Origin: Haliotis asinina
Taxonomy: Eukaryota; Mollusca; Gastropoda; Lepetellida; Haliotidae
Assembly: GCF_037392515.1 (NCBI RefSeq)
Contig: NC_090283.1
Span: 28,474,249-28,538,248 of the forward strand
DNA: 64,000 bases
Direction: 5' to 3'
A model generated the notes under the pieces. The model did no database searches. It worked only from the letters and a program-made list of their open reading frames with translations, and was not told the origin of the DNA. The position numbers were made by a program, and so were the translations under genes. Of this stretch, positions 1-12,651 are shown piece by piece; positions within the stretch are counted from its first letter, which is position 1, and each line of letters starts with the position of its first letter.

Positions 1-3000
1 GACCAGAGAAATATTGAAATACTTTGATATGAGCATGAACTGTGACTTTGTTCAAATATCCGCACACTCTTACAGACCTTTTGATCAGACACTTGTCAGT
101 TGTCATCAGTTCTTAAGCTAGTTTACTTTTAAATAAAATATGTCATAATTTGAAACTTGAAATAACCAAAAAATTGAACACACATTTAGCAAACTTGCGT
201 AATATATCAAAAGAGTTGTTTCACAGGAAATGTAATAGCTTAAAAAAAGATTCAAAGGCAGTATTTCCAAAGAACTCAAAATGTTATTGCTTCAAATGTT
301 ATTGCTTGCTTTTTTGAACTGGAAGAAACATTGTAAAGTTGACAATTCTGTTTGGCAACTTGTTCGAGGGTAGCACCAAATTTCACAAACCCACCATTTA
401 CTATGAGAGAAAATGGCTGCAAATCCACACTCAAGAAATGCCAAAAATGGGGACCTTTGTCGGGTAATCTAAGTGGCATTACTACTAATTATACCTGTTA
501 TAAATTCATTAACTGACCATCAAGTGAATGATGACAAATAATGTATAGGTTTATACGAACAAACACGGGTTGCAACAAGGGAGTATTAATTCCTGTATAG
601 CATGTGAAAACTTATGGGCCGACACTGTTTTGAGGATAGAAACAGAACTTCATTTTAGCATGAGAAATACATACAGTACATGTATAAGCATTTGTCATGT
701 GCTAGAACTGTATGTACCTATTTACCTAATTAAATTTCAGATTCCTCTAGTAATGGCAAAAAAGGGTTATTTAGTTGATGGTTTCAAGTATGTAAATCAA
801 ATGGCAATTTTTATTATCATACATAATAGACGTCATATTTTTACACGACACGATTAACTATTGAGGTGAAAAAACGACTGAAATAGGATCAGTTTGGATC
901 AGTCATTATACCATCCAGGCATTAGAAAACCTGAAAAAGCCCACCATGCTTTGATACTTATTGCAATCAGACAAGAACTACCGAGGATATTTTTAGATAA
1001 CTGCATCTGATGGGCATCCACCATTGGTAATGTTGCGATGTTTAGATTGAAGAAATTAACCGTAATCTTGATGAGCAAAGCTGATCATTGTTTTCACAAT
1101 CACTAGCGTCTGGATCAAACAAATAAGGCCTAGCAACACAAAGTGATTTTGACAGAATCGTCTATGAACACAATTTGTAACTTGGAAACTAGGCAAAGCA
1201 GGAGACAAACTTAAGTGATAGCAGTTTATGGGAACTTAAAACTTTCATTTTTCTCAACAGCTGTTGCGATTTAAGATTTATACAAACCAAAAAACGAAGT
1301 ATTTTACCCCCTGAAATGTAGATGAATTCTACATAGGCCCTCATATCTATACCTTACGTTACGTCACTGAGACACGCCACTGTGATTGGTTGAAATTTTG
1401 TTGGCATCTGAGAATTGTGCAGTGTTGTTGAAAAGGTCAATTTAAGGTAACAGAAGATCAAAATGAGTAGGTTTAATGACGGGGTTTCATTTATGACGAT
1501 GCCAGTGAGTGAATTATGTATTTGTACCCCCTAGAGTATATGTGATCTTTAGCTAAAGCTGATACCTGTATGTATTAACACAGGGTATACCCGTATGCAT
1601 TAACACTATTATATTTACAGAATGTCTTGAAAGGATGAATTTACAAAGGCCTTACAGCTCCATCCACCATTTTAAAACACCATGTGACAAATTCATTACC
1701 CTTAAGATTTCTTATGTTTGCTTATCTTTAAACAGCAACAATGAACCTTCGGCAGAGTGACATGCTAAATGTTTTGCCACGATGTTGCCTGAATGGCCAC
1801 AAAGGGATATAAGTCAGGGCGGCTTAGTTTATGATAAAAATTAACAAATTTGAGGTTTTGTTGAACAACAAATGAAATACAGAAATATTTTATTTTATGC
1901 GTGTATTTACAGACACAAACAAATAAGAAATTTTGGCAACAATTTTATTACTCTCTTTATACCCATAATTTCAGGAAATGGCAAATCCACCTACTTGGTT
2001 TTGTATACTTGACCAATCAGAATTGGACAAATTTATAGCAAGGTAATAAAGTGGTATACCTGTGGGTATAACACCAGTTTATGCCTCTGTATACTGCTAT
2101 AAGCCTAATTAGGAGTTTAATGTGAATGTCACATCTTCAAGCATGACCAGGCTTTGGCAATGGCAGGCTATTGCAGTTATAGCTCTGATATAATCAAGGA
2201 GTAATATACAGATATCATGCTTCACAGACAATTATATTTCATTAATCTCGTATTCCTGACATATTCCTGCCATGAGATGAAATTCACAACTGATGACTGC
2301 TATATTTCCAATGAGCAATCTATGAAAAAAATTGGTTGGCATCATTTTTCAGATTTTCCTATTTAGGTTGTTATAGGCAATTTGTTTCCAGTACAAAAAG
2401 ATGAAACTCTTTACTTTAAAGTGAAGACTGATAATACGTCATCAAAAAGAACTTCCCAGATTCATCAAGAAATATTCAGTCATGGCTTTTCAGTAAGTGA
2501 AGTGAGTTAAACACCTATCAAACCCTGACAACTTTCAATACAGGTTCATAGTCAGTTACATAACTTACAAATTGTACATCGTTTTTTTCTGTTAATACCT
2601 CAATGAACATAGAAAAACAGACAGTGAGACCTTTTTAGAAATATATAAATTCAACAATGACAGCATGTGGTCATTCTCTTCCCACAGAGGTTACTTGTCG
2701 TATCTTCCCATGGACCTCTGTTCTAATACGGCTATTACATGGTGCGAGTGTTCAAGATTCATGATTGCTTGCCATCTGATTAGTTGTGCAATCAGCGACG
2801 TTCTTTCAGAAGTAACCATTCATAAGCCATCAGTAATTTCCGTATGCATCCGGAAAACTAGAACCTCAACATGAGGCGCAAATGTTTCTTCCAGATCAAC
2901 AGAACAGATCCATGAAATGGCTATTCAATGGCATCTTCATCGCCCTCGTTGACAACAGACAAGCTAGCTATTAAACTTGTGTGTCACATCCACAAGTCGC

Positions 3001-4560
3001 CAACTTACTTAGGTTAGTCAAGCTGGACGTAAGTCGATGTATCACACATTCTGACTGGATAGAAAGAAGGGAGATACTTCGAGTTGTGATTATTTGCCGC
3101 TAGGGGATTTTATGAGAACCAGCCAATATGGCCGTATTAACTCATTAAGGCCGAGAGCCGCGTATATGCGGCAAAGTAATTAGCTTCTCTTAATTAGCGA
3201 AAGCCGCGTATTGGGGGTAATAAAAAGCACCTCTTATTCAGTGAGAGCCGTGTAATGGGGGTTTTACATTTTAAATTCGTACTGTACCTACAATTTCAAT
3301 CAATTTAGCAGTAATGATCAAAGATTAGCCTTTCTTACGAGAGAGGTTACTTTCTGTGTTAATCAGAAGAACTATTAATGTGTTTTGATAACAATTGCTT
3401 GCAATATCGGGGGCTTATACAGGCAAATGAACACATGTCTGCGAGAAAAGGGATTATGAGATGTTGTTACAGGAGGTACGTGTTTGTTATTCGTCATTGG
3501 GAGTGAATACTAAGATACTATGTTTGCACATTGATTGAATTAACGGTGACAAGGTTACAAAACCTTCTTCTAAATTAAATCATTCATTCATTCGTTGTAA
3601 TAGTTCATATAATGAATCGTAGCCATAAATAGCAATACTGTATTACACTCATGTTCGTGTATGTTTGAAATAAACCAAGTTACTAATTTAGACCTAATTC
3701 ATTTGCGACTATTGATTTTTAATGTTGACAGTAATACATAATCAAATATGAAGTGATAACTCTTGCATCTACTCATAATATACATATATAGTACACATAA
3801 ACCATACAAAGGTAACTGGGGTATTTTGTTCAAGCTGTTTCATGCTTATTTGAAATGTGATTTTTCAATGCAATTTACATAAGCATTAGGTAAGAAACGT
3901 TTGCATTTGATCTCTGTAAATATCTTATCCTGTGTAATGATCACGTGTATCAGATCCATCGTCAATGAAAGGAGGATAATATATCAGTTACGGAATTGAT
4001 GCGTATAATCATTCAATCAGACAACACTAAATATATGAACACCTCGTTCAACCTCAAAATAACAGCTTCTGGCCGAATGCACGTCCAGGTAAACTTTTGT
4101 CCTGTGACAAGTGTAAAACAAACTTATGCGCTGTTACATCATTGGACAAACTGTTTTGTGGAGTCACGCCCATTGCCAATCTTCTGAACCTTGTTTGCTT
4201 TCAAAACAAATATAAGTATGCCCATCTTCATAAATATTTGGGGAGATTCAACTACAAGTGTATACATCACAATAAATCAGTATCGTGTTACTTTTTTAAA
4301 TTCTATAATACATGTACTTGAATTATGATATTTATTCGTAACAATGTACAGATTATATTGAAATGTTCAGCAAGCCATTATGTTTGATGTACAAGTAGTG
4401 TGCACAAAAGTATACGCAAATAAATACTATCTCTACTCAATGGTTGGATTGGGTTATCCGGGGTAAAAATAATCGGATTATAGCGCTTTGAGCGCTTCAA
4501 AAAAACATAAAGTGCTTGTTAGTCCTACGTGTACATTTCAGGCATCCTTACGATTATGTA
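1..4560. other. Gene-free AT-rich stretch
   Basis: I see no host gene, RNA gene or clear mobile element here. Short open frames are scattered and lack family resemblance or splice context. At about 2,455-2,515 there is a short stretch (AAATATTCAGTCATGGC followed by CAGTAAGTGAAGTGAG) that recurs near 11,290-11,330, so it is the end of a dispersed repeat. Around 3,130-3,260 the words GAGAGCCG and GCGTAT recur three times in a degenerate way. Confidence 0.5.
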
Positions 4561-5010
4561 TGTTCACGATACACAAAGTTTTTAATGATAGCTAGAGTTG
4601 ATAAAGCCGAAATCTAGCATATCGATTGGTCAACGATCTAACCAATAGTCAGTCTGTATCCAAGCTGTCTAGTGACTGAACGTACTCTTCAGAAATTTAG
4701 CCTACGCCCCATCACCTGTCATTTCGAATGTGACAGGTATCTCATGATACAATTGGTCATAGATAACAGGGACTATATTGAACAGTTAAGATACAAAATG
4801 ACCTATTCAGGAACTTTGATGACGCCCATCCCATGACCCTTTGTCTTATGTATGTGCAAGGAATAGCATTGTACAATATGTATGCATGTATGTTCGTATA
4901 TTTTCTGCGTTAAATCTAGATGAACCAAAGCGACAAACTGAATCTGTTATATGTCACAGACTAGCTTATTAGTACTTTCCTTAAAATATTCAGTATACAC
5001 TAGCAATGTA
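4561..5010. repeat. Diverged direct duplication, copy 1
   Basis: This stretch aligns in the same orientation with 5,557-6,005, about 996 bp further on. Shared words include CGATACACAAA/CAATACACAAA, ATTGGTCAACGAT, CTCTTCAGAAATTTA, CCCCATCACCT, TGTGACAGGT, and later AAGCGACAAACT/AAGTGACAAACT and ACTTTCCTT. Divergence is substantial, so the duplication is old. It may be two copies of an undescribed dispersed element. No coding capacity was recognised. Confidence 0.6.
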
Positions 5011-5556
5011 TCAGCGAAAACGCTTCTTCCATAGATTATTAGGCATGTGTGTAAATTCGTCTTTACTGCTATTGACATAGATGTTTTGAACAATTTAATC
5101 TCTCACAATGATATGAGAGGGACATCATTGGTTTAAGTGTGTCTTACATACAATGAAACGGACTGGCAAACATCGAGACATCAAATGCAGATGGTCAAGC
5201 TGTGGTGTGTTTTTATGCGTTGACTGTTTTGAGGCCTACCATAAAGACTTGTTCCAAGGACGATAACGCTTTATGCACTAGTTGTGTTGTACAAGTGGTA
5301 CCGTATACCATTCTTGTCAGTTGTTGGGCACAGTGTGTGAAGCCCACGCGATACTGCTGGAATACAGCTAAAATCGCCGTAAAACTAAATTCACTCATTC
5401 TCTTCAATTGTTGCATTTCAGTCGTTATTCTTTTACATTTTCAAAATACTAAGACATGCGTTCACCATGTGAGAACGAATACACTCATCATAGTGTCTGT
5501 CTACTCCCATATGTCTTATGTGTTTCTTTCATACATCATTACAGTAACTGATGTTA

Positions 5557-6005
5557 TGTTTACAATACACAAATTGTTGTATGATAGTTGATACAGCCGA
5601 AACACAACATAGCCATTGGTCAACGATAAAGCCAATAATCAATCTCTACCCTATCACTTTGAGTGTCCAAACATGCTCTTCAGAAATTTAAGGCACACCC
5701 CATCACCTTGCCCTTCCTATGTGACAGGTTCTCACGATACGATTGGTCAAAGTATCAGCCAATATAATGAGTGAGATATAAAACGTTACATTCGGAAAAC
5801 TTTATCCCATCGCATGATGGGAAGCTTTGTTTAACGTTGAGTGATGATAAATGTGTCATGCAATATGTATGTGTATGAATGGTGATGTATGTTTGCAGTG
5901 TTAAGTTAAGATGAACAAAGTGACAAACTATAAATCTCTATATGTTCCATGTTACTTACACACCTATTGATACTTTCCTTGAAATAGTCAGTAAGCACGA
6001 GCAAT
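5557..6005. repeat. Diverged direct duplication, copy 2
   Basis: Second copy of the element at 4,561-5,010, in the same orientation, with many small gaps and substitutions. A 129-codon open frame (5,202-5,591) overlaps its start but has no recognisable family and is not conserved in copy 1, so I do not call a gene. Confidence 0.6.
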
Positions 6006-8400
6006 TAATTGGCAAAAAATATAGACGATTATAATGCAAGACCCCCTCTTTTTAAACTCTATTATAAATAATATATTATAATTCAGTCCATACGATGAGA
6101 GAGACAGGAGGAATTTGTATATTTGTTCATCTCGTACGTACAAAGACCGAGTAGGTGTTGATAAAAATACAGCACACACTGGCAAAGGGGTATAAGAGAC
6201 ACATGTAATAAATTACATGAAATGCTGTAATATATGTATTCACATCAGCCTCTTTCCCATTTACATCTTTACGACACAATTAAATAATCAGGACTTGTTT
6301 GTGAGACTAGACAGTTTCCTGTCATATCTGAGACCTGCCAGGGAAATCAGGCATGATTAGCACTAATTAGACACGTCGCAGCAATCAGGCAGTCAGTTAG
6401 GGGTGCTATGTTATAGTGTCTACTTGAGGACAGCGATGTCAAATATTTCTACTGACCAAAAACTATGTGACCAGGCTATATGATATTTAGTTATTATTAT
6501 TCAATCTGCAATCTTGATCTTTATCACTACCGCAGAGTACACTGTTTTGTCAGCTACCTTGTTCCTCTTTGTCACTTCCATTAATTACTGTATATGACAT
6601 TTATGGCCTTTATTGGTTATCCCCCTTGGCTGTGTCTGTCATCACATCAGCTGTAGAAGGAAGTGCTATTAGCTTCTCTATCTGTCCATTGTTGAATCTT
6701 TGCCTGTCTATTGTTGTTAAAAACTATATATATGTATGCTCACATCTATACTGGACGTGAGAGATGAGAAGTGAGATGTGAGTGTGGAGGCCAGCATTCC
6801 GACATTCCGTCTTTGTAGGGACGGCCGCGAGCAGGATTATGCCGCTCGCAGGTGAGATCCCTGGGGTTGAGCTGGAAGTCCGCTCACCTCATTCATGTAT
6901 ACTTGTTTGTCATGCCTTGTGAAACCAACTAAAGAAGTCTGAACAACTACACTATGCCTTCGTCTCACCAACGTATTCATTTGTGTCCGTCAACGTAATG
7001 TTCTTCAAAATCACGAGCTAATTCGCTACGAGCCGATGACTACATCCACCCGTTGACAGCTAGGTGTTGGGCAGTGGAGCGGCTCCAGGGCTTAATGAGT
7101 TAAAACAGAGGTTCCTAGGAAGATATGACAAATAACCTCTGTGGAAAGAGAAAGCCATGTGGTATCTGCAACAGATTAAGCAAAAGCTGACAAAAATGAC
7201 ATCATTGATGAACAATCAGAGCTCCAGATAGATTTAGCTCATGTGGGTACTGTACCCACTGTACATTTTTGTAGTGGGTATTATAAATGTGAGTGGATGT
7301 TTCATTTTCCAATACTTTCAAATGTGTAGGTATGTCAGTGATTGTACTCAGCTAATTATGTATCATTGAGTAAGTTTACTAAGCAGGTATGTACTGCCTT
7401 TTGTCATACCTAATCCAGGGCTCGAAATGAACGCTTTGAGGTAGCAAATTCGCTGTTTAAAACCCTATTTTGCTACCTGAAAGGAAAACACAGTGAAAAA
7501 AGGAAAAATAGTGTGCTACGTGTTATTTTTTTATTTTTTACGTTCATCAATTAGCTGTCATTTTCACTTGACTGGAGATGTAGACTGCAAACAGATACAC
7601 TTGAAGATTTGATGAAAACCAAACTTGCAGACCCACAAACTTGTATTCTCATTGGAAATTTTTTATGCATATTTTACCAGGAGCTTTTCTGAACATCCAT
7701 CCACATTCCTGAAATAGACATTGTGACATGACATGACATGACATGACATGAATCAGGTGAATTTGTTGTTCATGCACGTAACGTGATAGTTAAAAATTTA
7801 GTTGCTAATCTACAGAGTTGCACTGAAACAAAGTCTGCAAGATGTGTCAGTTTAGACAAGACATGAGAAGAACGAAATCAGTCAGACCAGAATGAACTGG
7901 AAGAAAAGTGTCAGAAGGTGGTGTGGTTTGATATGGCAGAAAGTTTGAGACTGTCTCTGTGAATTGCTTTCACTCATCCGACGAGAAGTATTCACTTGTG
8001 TCATGACGTTGTATTATAGCATGTGGTATTCAGTGTGTCTGTAGATAGGATACTGTGTATACTTTGTACACAGAAAGGAAAAAAACAGCTGATTGATTGT
8101 AAAGCATTACAAAGCTTAGAAATGAGCCAGCATTACTGATTAGATGAAGTCATGCCTTGGCATTTACAACATCATTGCATGATCCTCGTATTTTCTTCAC
8201 ATTTTCACTCATAACAATTTCCTTTCTTTTTACTTCCTTTTTCTTTGTACATGCATTCACACTTTAAACAACCTCCTTTTAGGCCTGAAGTTGTACTTGT
8301 TGACTTATATCAGCTGATAAGGACAGTTCCAAGCTATAACATTTTCATCGCTTGCTTTGGTTCCAGTTTCATCAGCAAAACATGTGCATTCCTTCTTTTG
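6006..8400. other. No gene recognised
   Basis: Intergenic DNA. It holds a short ACATG microsatellite at about 7,725-7,751. Nothing else was supported. Confidence 0.45.
7725..7751. repeat. (ACATG)n microsatellite
   Basis: Five and a half uninterrupted copies of the 5-bp unit ACATG. Confidence 0.9.
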
Positions 8401-8408
8401 TCAGTTTC

Positions 8409-8552
8409 GGGGAGGTGGGGAAGCCAAGAGGTGAAATTATTCACTCTTCATGTCAAAGACTCAGGTTTGATTCTCTGCATGGGTGCAGTGTTTGCCTTCC
8501 AAGATATTGCTGGAATATTTCTAGAAGTGGTTAAAATTAAACTCACTATTGT
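8409..8552 (+). repeat. Diverged tRNA-derived SINE
   Basis: The order of blocks matches the better preserved SINEs at 40,133-40,430: GGGGAGGTGGGGAAGCC (A-box side), AGACTCAGGTTTGATTCTC (B-box, GGTTTGATTC), CATGGGTGCAGTG, then ATTGCTGGAATATT and AAAATTAAACTCACT at the tail. It is a degraded member of the same family. The open frame across it (8,245-8,565) is therefore not a gene. Confidence 0.65.
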
Positions 8553-8920
8553 CAGATTCATATAGCAAAACAGAAAATCCATTTTTACACCAGACAATGA
8601 TAAAATATTAAATTCAAATGTTTTGCTGTTCTATTGTAATGGAGATGTAATCTTTAATTGCTATGATGTTACCTCATCATTTTCAGTGTGTCATCAAAAG
8701 CAATATTAATGTTTTATATTATTCACAGTGTGATGCTTCGGTGACATGTCTGGTATTTAACACCATCTGTCACATGTATGAGTGTTCTCGTGATTCTGTA
8801 TCACCTGGGAGGCACCTGTAATTAACTTGAAGTTTTACCTGTACAAGGCATACACTGAGCAGCATCTGGTGTTGGACTGACAGGTAATTCAGGATTGGAT
8901 TGAAACAGATTGGTTTGGTT

Positions 8921-8965
8921 CGGATCGGATCGGATCGGATCGGATCGGATCGGATCGGATTGGAT
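8921..8965. repeat. (CGGAT)n microsatellite
   Basis: Eight perfect copies of CGGAT followed by degenerate TGGAT copies. Confidence 0.92.
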
Positions 8966-9029
8966 TGATTGTATCCTATCACGTTGCATTGGATCGGATT
9001 AAATTGCAAGATTTCCATATACCTGAAGG

Positions 9030-9125
9030 GACAGTTGGGTAGCCTAGTGGTTAGAGCGTCCGCTCATCACGTTGAAGAACCAAGTTCGATTCCTAACAAT
9101 GGGATATGTACACTGTGGCACCTGC
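9030..9125 (+). repeat. tRNA-derived SINE fragment
   Basis: Contains GGGTAGCCTAGTGGTTAGAG (RNA polymerase III A-box type) and AAGTTCGATTCC (B-box type) about 35 bp apart, followed by a non-tRNA body with ACACTGTGGCACCTG. It is related to the SINEs at 40,133-40,430 but its tail differs. The tRNA-like part cannot fold as a full tRNA, so it is not called as a tRNA gene. Confidence 0.7.
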
Positions 9126-10045
9126 TTGAAACCTGATGTGTTTTGAAGATATTTAGGTAAATGTTCACTATAGCTAAAACAATTCTTGTATGTTGATAGG
9201 AAAGTAAATGGTTGTTTTTGCAGGCTTTTGATTATATCATCCAGAGCAGCTTTCACGTCTTCAGTGTTTCAATATTTTGGAGTCAACAGAATAAGCATAT
9301 GAAATACATAAAACTATAACTTTTGTAGTTCAAGTAAGATAGACTACTCTAAGTTTCCAGTTAGTAAGTTTAACTAGTATGACACTCTTGTTAGCCTAGT
9401 GGAATTGTTATCTCCCAGTAAAGAGTATAGCGTTAACTCATATTTGTCTAGGATTCAGTGAGACAGGTTATTTCATGACAGGTATGTCCATTCTGTTACA
9501 ACATTGACAGAAATGAATAGTTATATCTACAATGATGATAGATTGAGACAGGTCTTCCTGGAGATTAAATTATGTAACTGCCACTTTGTGAGCGATAATG
9601 AAAGCTACAAACCTCAAGTTGTTTTCATGCGTGTTGATAGCTATGGTTGCCCTTCAGTATGAGAGGCACTGTATTGTAACAGACTTGTGACTGGTCACTC
9701 TGCCATGTCAAACTGTACCTTTGTCAAGACTGACACATGCTGTGATAGCAAGAATGCAGTGGACACAGACACTTTGTGTGGCGAAAGTATAGAGCTACCT
9801 CAACACAATGCTGCTATTTCAAACCCTTTGATATGACTTTCAGCGGAATTGTAATGGTGTACATAAACTGTCACCTGGATCTACTCGTAGATAGTGTCTT
9901 TCCTCTGAATATAAATAGCATATAGAGCCTGTCAACTGTATGTTAATGGCATGTTGTATTGCCGGTAGTTTAGAGAAAATATTGACAGTATATACTGACT
10001 GCTGTATATAGTCTTGTGTAGGCATTGAATATACCTTGTCATTTG

Positions 10046-10175
10046 CGCACACACACACCCACACCCACACCCACCCACCCACACCCACACACACACACAC
10101 ACACACCCACACACACCCACACACACACACACCCACACCCACACCCACCCACACACCCACCCACACACACCCACA

Positions 10176-10216
<41 letters not shown>
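10046..10216. repeat. Compound CA / CACCCA microsatellite
   Basis: About 170 bp of alternating CA and CCCACA units. On both strands it is stop-poor, so several apparent open frames of Thr/His/Pro or Cys/Val/Gly composition cross it; they are artefacts. Confidence 0.95.
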
Positions 10217-10218
<2 letters not shown>

Positions 10219-10801
10219 CCAGTTGACATCCATAAATGTTTTTCGTATACATGTACTTCAATACCAAGTTGTACATGCCTCAGATGAAGCTCATAAAAAT
10301 TGTCATCATTAATATTATATTCAGCCTGTTTTCTGAGTCATAATGTTATCTGTTGTAGGTAATAATGATATCAGACAGCTGTTATTGGCTGGAATCACCT
10401 CAGCAAAGTGAATAATAGCCAGACGTTTGTGTATACTGCTCAGTAATGGATGTGTATACATGCAGAACAGGAACTAGCCTGATTTGATTGTTACCATTGT
10501 ATGAAGATCCACACCACAAAGGGAATGTTCAGTGCACATGCTGTCCACTAACATTATTTGATCTATATTAAATCACTGTAATGAAGGTGAATATAGTGTA
10601 TCATTAATGTGTCCTGAACATACTGTAATGAGAAATGGATGTATGGCTCAATAGCTAAATGTCAGCAGACCATAACATGAACAGCTGTTAATACAGTTCT
10701 GCAAGGTTTGTCATATGATACATAGTAAATGACAGTTCCCGATACTTCCTGCAAGTTGTGCTGCCTTTGAGGCAGCTCATGTTTTCAATTATATAATATT
10801 A

Positions 10802-10938
10802 TATACTGAGGGAAACAAGTAAGGGAACACTTCATTTCGGTGATTGTTTATTTTTCTGATTTTCTCCACACTTTCACCACAGTGAAAAGAGGACTTCTTG
10901 TGTTTTCATGTGTTCCCCTATTTGTTTCCCTCAGTATA
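10802..10938. mobile_element. MITE, probably Tc1/mariner-type
   Basis: A 137-bp element with 29-bp terminal inverted repeats. The left end begins TATACTGAGGGAAACAAG and the right end is its reverse complement, with two mismatches over 29 positions. TA dinucleotides lie at both edges, consistent with TA target choice. The interior has no coding capacity. The family assignment is inference from end sequence and size. Confidence 0.8.
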
Positions 10939-11129
10939 TACGCCAGTGTCAGGTTTGAACCCATGTTGTGTCTGTGGATTTGTAGTTCCTCATACAGACC
11001 CTGAAGCAAATATATCCAAGAAAGCCCACGCAAGTCTGGAATCTGTTTGTGGCAAGTTTAGGTTTCTGCAAATTCAGGGCTCCTTTTCATTATATTCTTT
11101 TGGTTAGTGTGAGGCTTTTGGTTTAAAAT

Positions 11130-11345
11130 GTGCTCCTTTCAGAGACTCTTGTTAGTCTAGTGGGATTGTTATCTCTCTGTTAGGGGTAGTCAGTATAGCA
11201 TTGCCAAATTTCACATGCTGACATGATGCAACTTGCTACTTGAATGTGTTGACTAAAATACCCTAACATAAACGTCCTGGAGTCTTCAAGAAATATTCAG
11301 TCAAGACTGTTCAGTAAGTGAAGTGAAGAATTTAACATGTTTTCA
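11130..11345. repeat. Dispersed repeat, also seen near 2,455 and 9,385
   Basis: CTTGTTAGTCTAGTGGGATTG is matched by CTTGTTAGCCTAGTGGAATTG near 9,385. The tail with AAATATTCAGTCAAGAC and CAGTAAGTGAAGTGAAG is matched near 2,470-2,515. The pieces together suggest a SINE-like family of about 200 bp. Its internal promoter boxes are weak. Confidence 0.45.
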
Positions 11346-11962
11346 AGCCCCAGTGCAAAGTTCCAATTGTCAACTCATTTATAACAGTAGTGACAAAATC
11401 CTTTATGTTTGATCGTGAAAAAGTTTGATCGATTGCTTGGTGATTTGGTCACTGCGACCTGTGAGGATGTTTTTGGTCTTATTTATGATGTTATTTACAG
11501 CTTAACCATTAAATTGGGGTTATATTTGCATATTTCCAGTATTTGCTCAAGTACACCACAATGGGCTATCTTTTTCAGTTCCATTCTCTAACCCCTAAGT
11601 GTGTTTACCCAGCTTTTTCAACCTTGAACTGTCAGTGAAGTCATGCTGTATCTGTTACTGTTACATCTATTGCAGCTGAAACTAGAGCTCGTTATCATTA
11701 ACATTCACACTGGGTCACTGGTATGTGGGCAGTAGACCTTTTCCTCTACAACAATGTCATATCGGTTGACGTGTCCTGAAACCCTGGTCCATGAGTACTT
11801 ATGTCACGGATGAACGTGACTGGTTTATGTGAAACATATGCTGGATGTGGAAGTTAGGCACTAGTATTGAAGTGATTGTTAGCACCTAGCTTATAATGGC
11901 CAACATAAAAGACGATGAAATGTGTATAGATATTTGTAAAATCAAGGATTGCATGCTGTGAC

Positions 11963-12123
11963 AGGGATTTACTGAACATGAATTCCTACTTCCTGTACAC
12001 ATAAAAATTGACAGCGGACCCACTGAAATTTATTATGGATGCAGGGATTTACTGAACATGAATTCCTACTTCCTGTACACATAAAATTGACAGCAGACCC
12101 ACTGAAATTTATTAGGGATGCAG
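11963..12123. repeat. Tandem duplication, 80-bp unit
   Basis: Two head-to-tail copies of an 80-bp unit beginning GGGATTTACTGAACATGAAT, nearly identical (a one-base gap and a few substitutions). It lies about 130 bp outside the Polinton's left end. Confidence 0.9.
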
Positions 12124-12251
12124 AAATTGTCCAAATACTTTTTGTAAAGTTTCCAGTCAAGTAGGAATAAGTTTTCAGTGAGTTTACTTCTACCTGGGTT
12201 ATAGTACCACTTGCAATTTAATTACTGTAACAATGTGATGATCATGATACA

Positions 12252-12579
12252 AGTAGTATAGGGAATGACAGTTCTGGACCACTTTCAAGAAATGTCTCTA
12301 CAAAGCCTTATTTACTAAATAAGGCTTTGGTTGGGCCATTAGCTCTTGCTACTATTACCCCTACTACTTAACGTGTGTTGGAGGTAACACTGTGCCGTAC
12401 GGTACGATCAATAATTCTTCTCTTACAAACCCCCTACCCGGCCCATCCCTCAAGTAGTATAAGTTAGGTTCGTCGGCTTTTATATCCACTTTATCTATGT
12501 TGTAAGTTTTGACTGACCATATAGGATCGGTGGCCCGCTTACGGCTATCACCCTCGTGTTCCCCCGGCTGGTATAGATA
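12252..12579 (+). repeat. Polinton left terminal inverted repeat
   Basis: 328 bp, the inverted counterpart of 26,152-26,479, with about one difference. It contains a long perfect palindrome at 12,301-12,329. Because the right repeat includes the 3' end of the integrase gene, this left repeat carries an inverted, non-functional copy of that gene end. Confidence 0.95.
12301..12329. repeat. Palindrome inside left TIR
   Basis: A perfect inverted repeat with 14-bp arms (CAAAGCCTTATTTA and its complement) around a single central base. The same palindrome lies in the right repeat near 26,402-26,430. It could form a hairpin and might serve in replication or transcription termination; that role is inference. 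Confidence 0.85.
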
Positions 12580-12623
12580 TATTACCCCTACTACTTAACG
12601 TGTGTTGGAGGTAACACTGTGCC
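12354..12623. repeat. 43-bp direct repeat straddling the left TIR edge
   Basis: A 43-bp stretch at 12,354-12,396 inside the left TIR (starts ATTACCCCTACTACTTAACG) is repeated exactly at 12,581-12,623, immediately inside the TIR edge. The right end has only the copy within the TIR. It marks an asymmetric rearrangement at the left end. Confidence 0.9.
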
Positions 12624-12651
12624 TATGTCATGTTTATATCGATGAAACAGT

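Noticed and set aside
5202-5591. 129-codon open frame as a gene
   Set aside because: No family resemblance, overlaps the start of a diverged repeat and is not preserved in the other copy.
9030-9125. tRNA gene
   Set aside because: A and B boxes are present but the acceptor stem and arms do not pair; the sequence matches a SINE head.
9840-10312. Cys/Val/Gly or Thr/His/Pro proteins across the CA tract
   Set aside because: Artefacts of a simple repeat that lacks stops.
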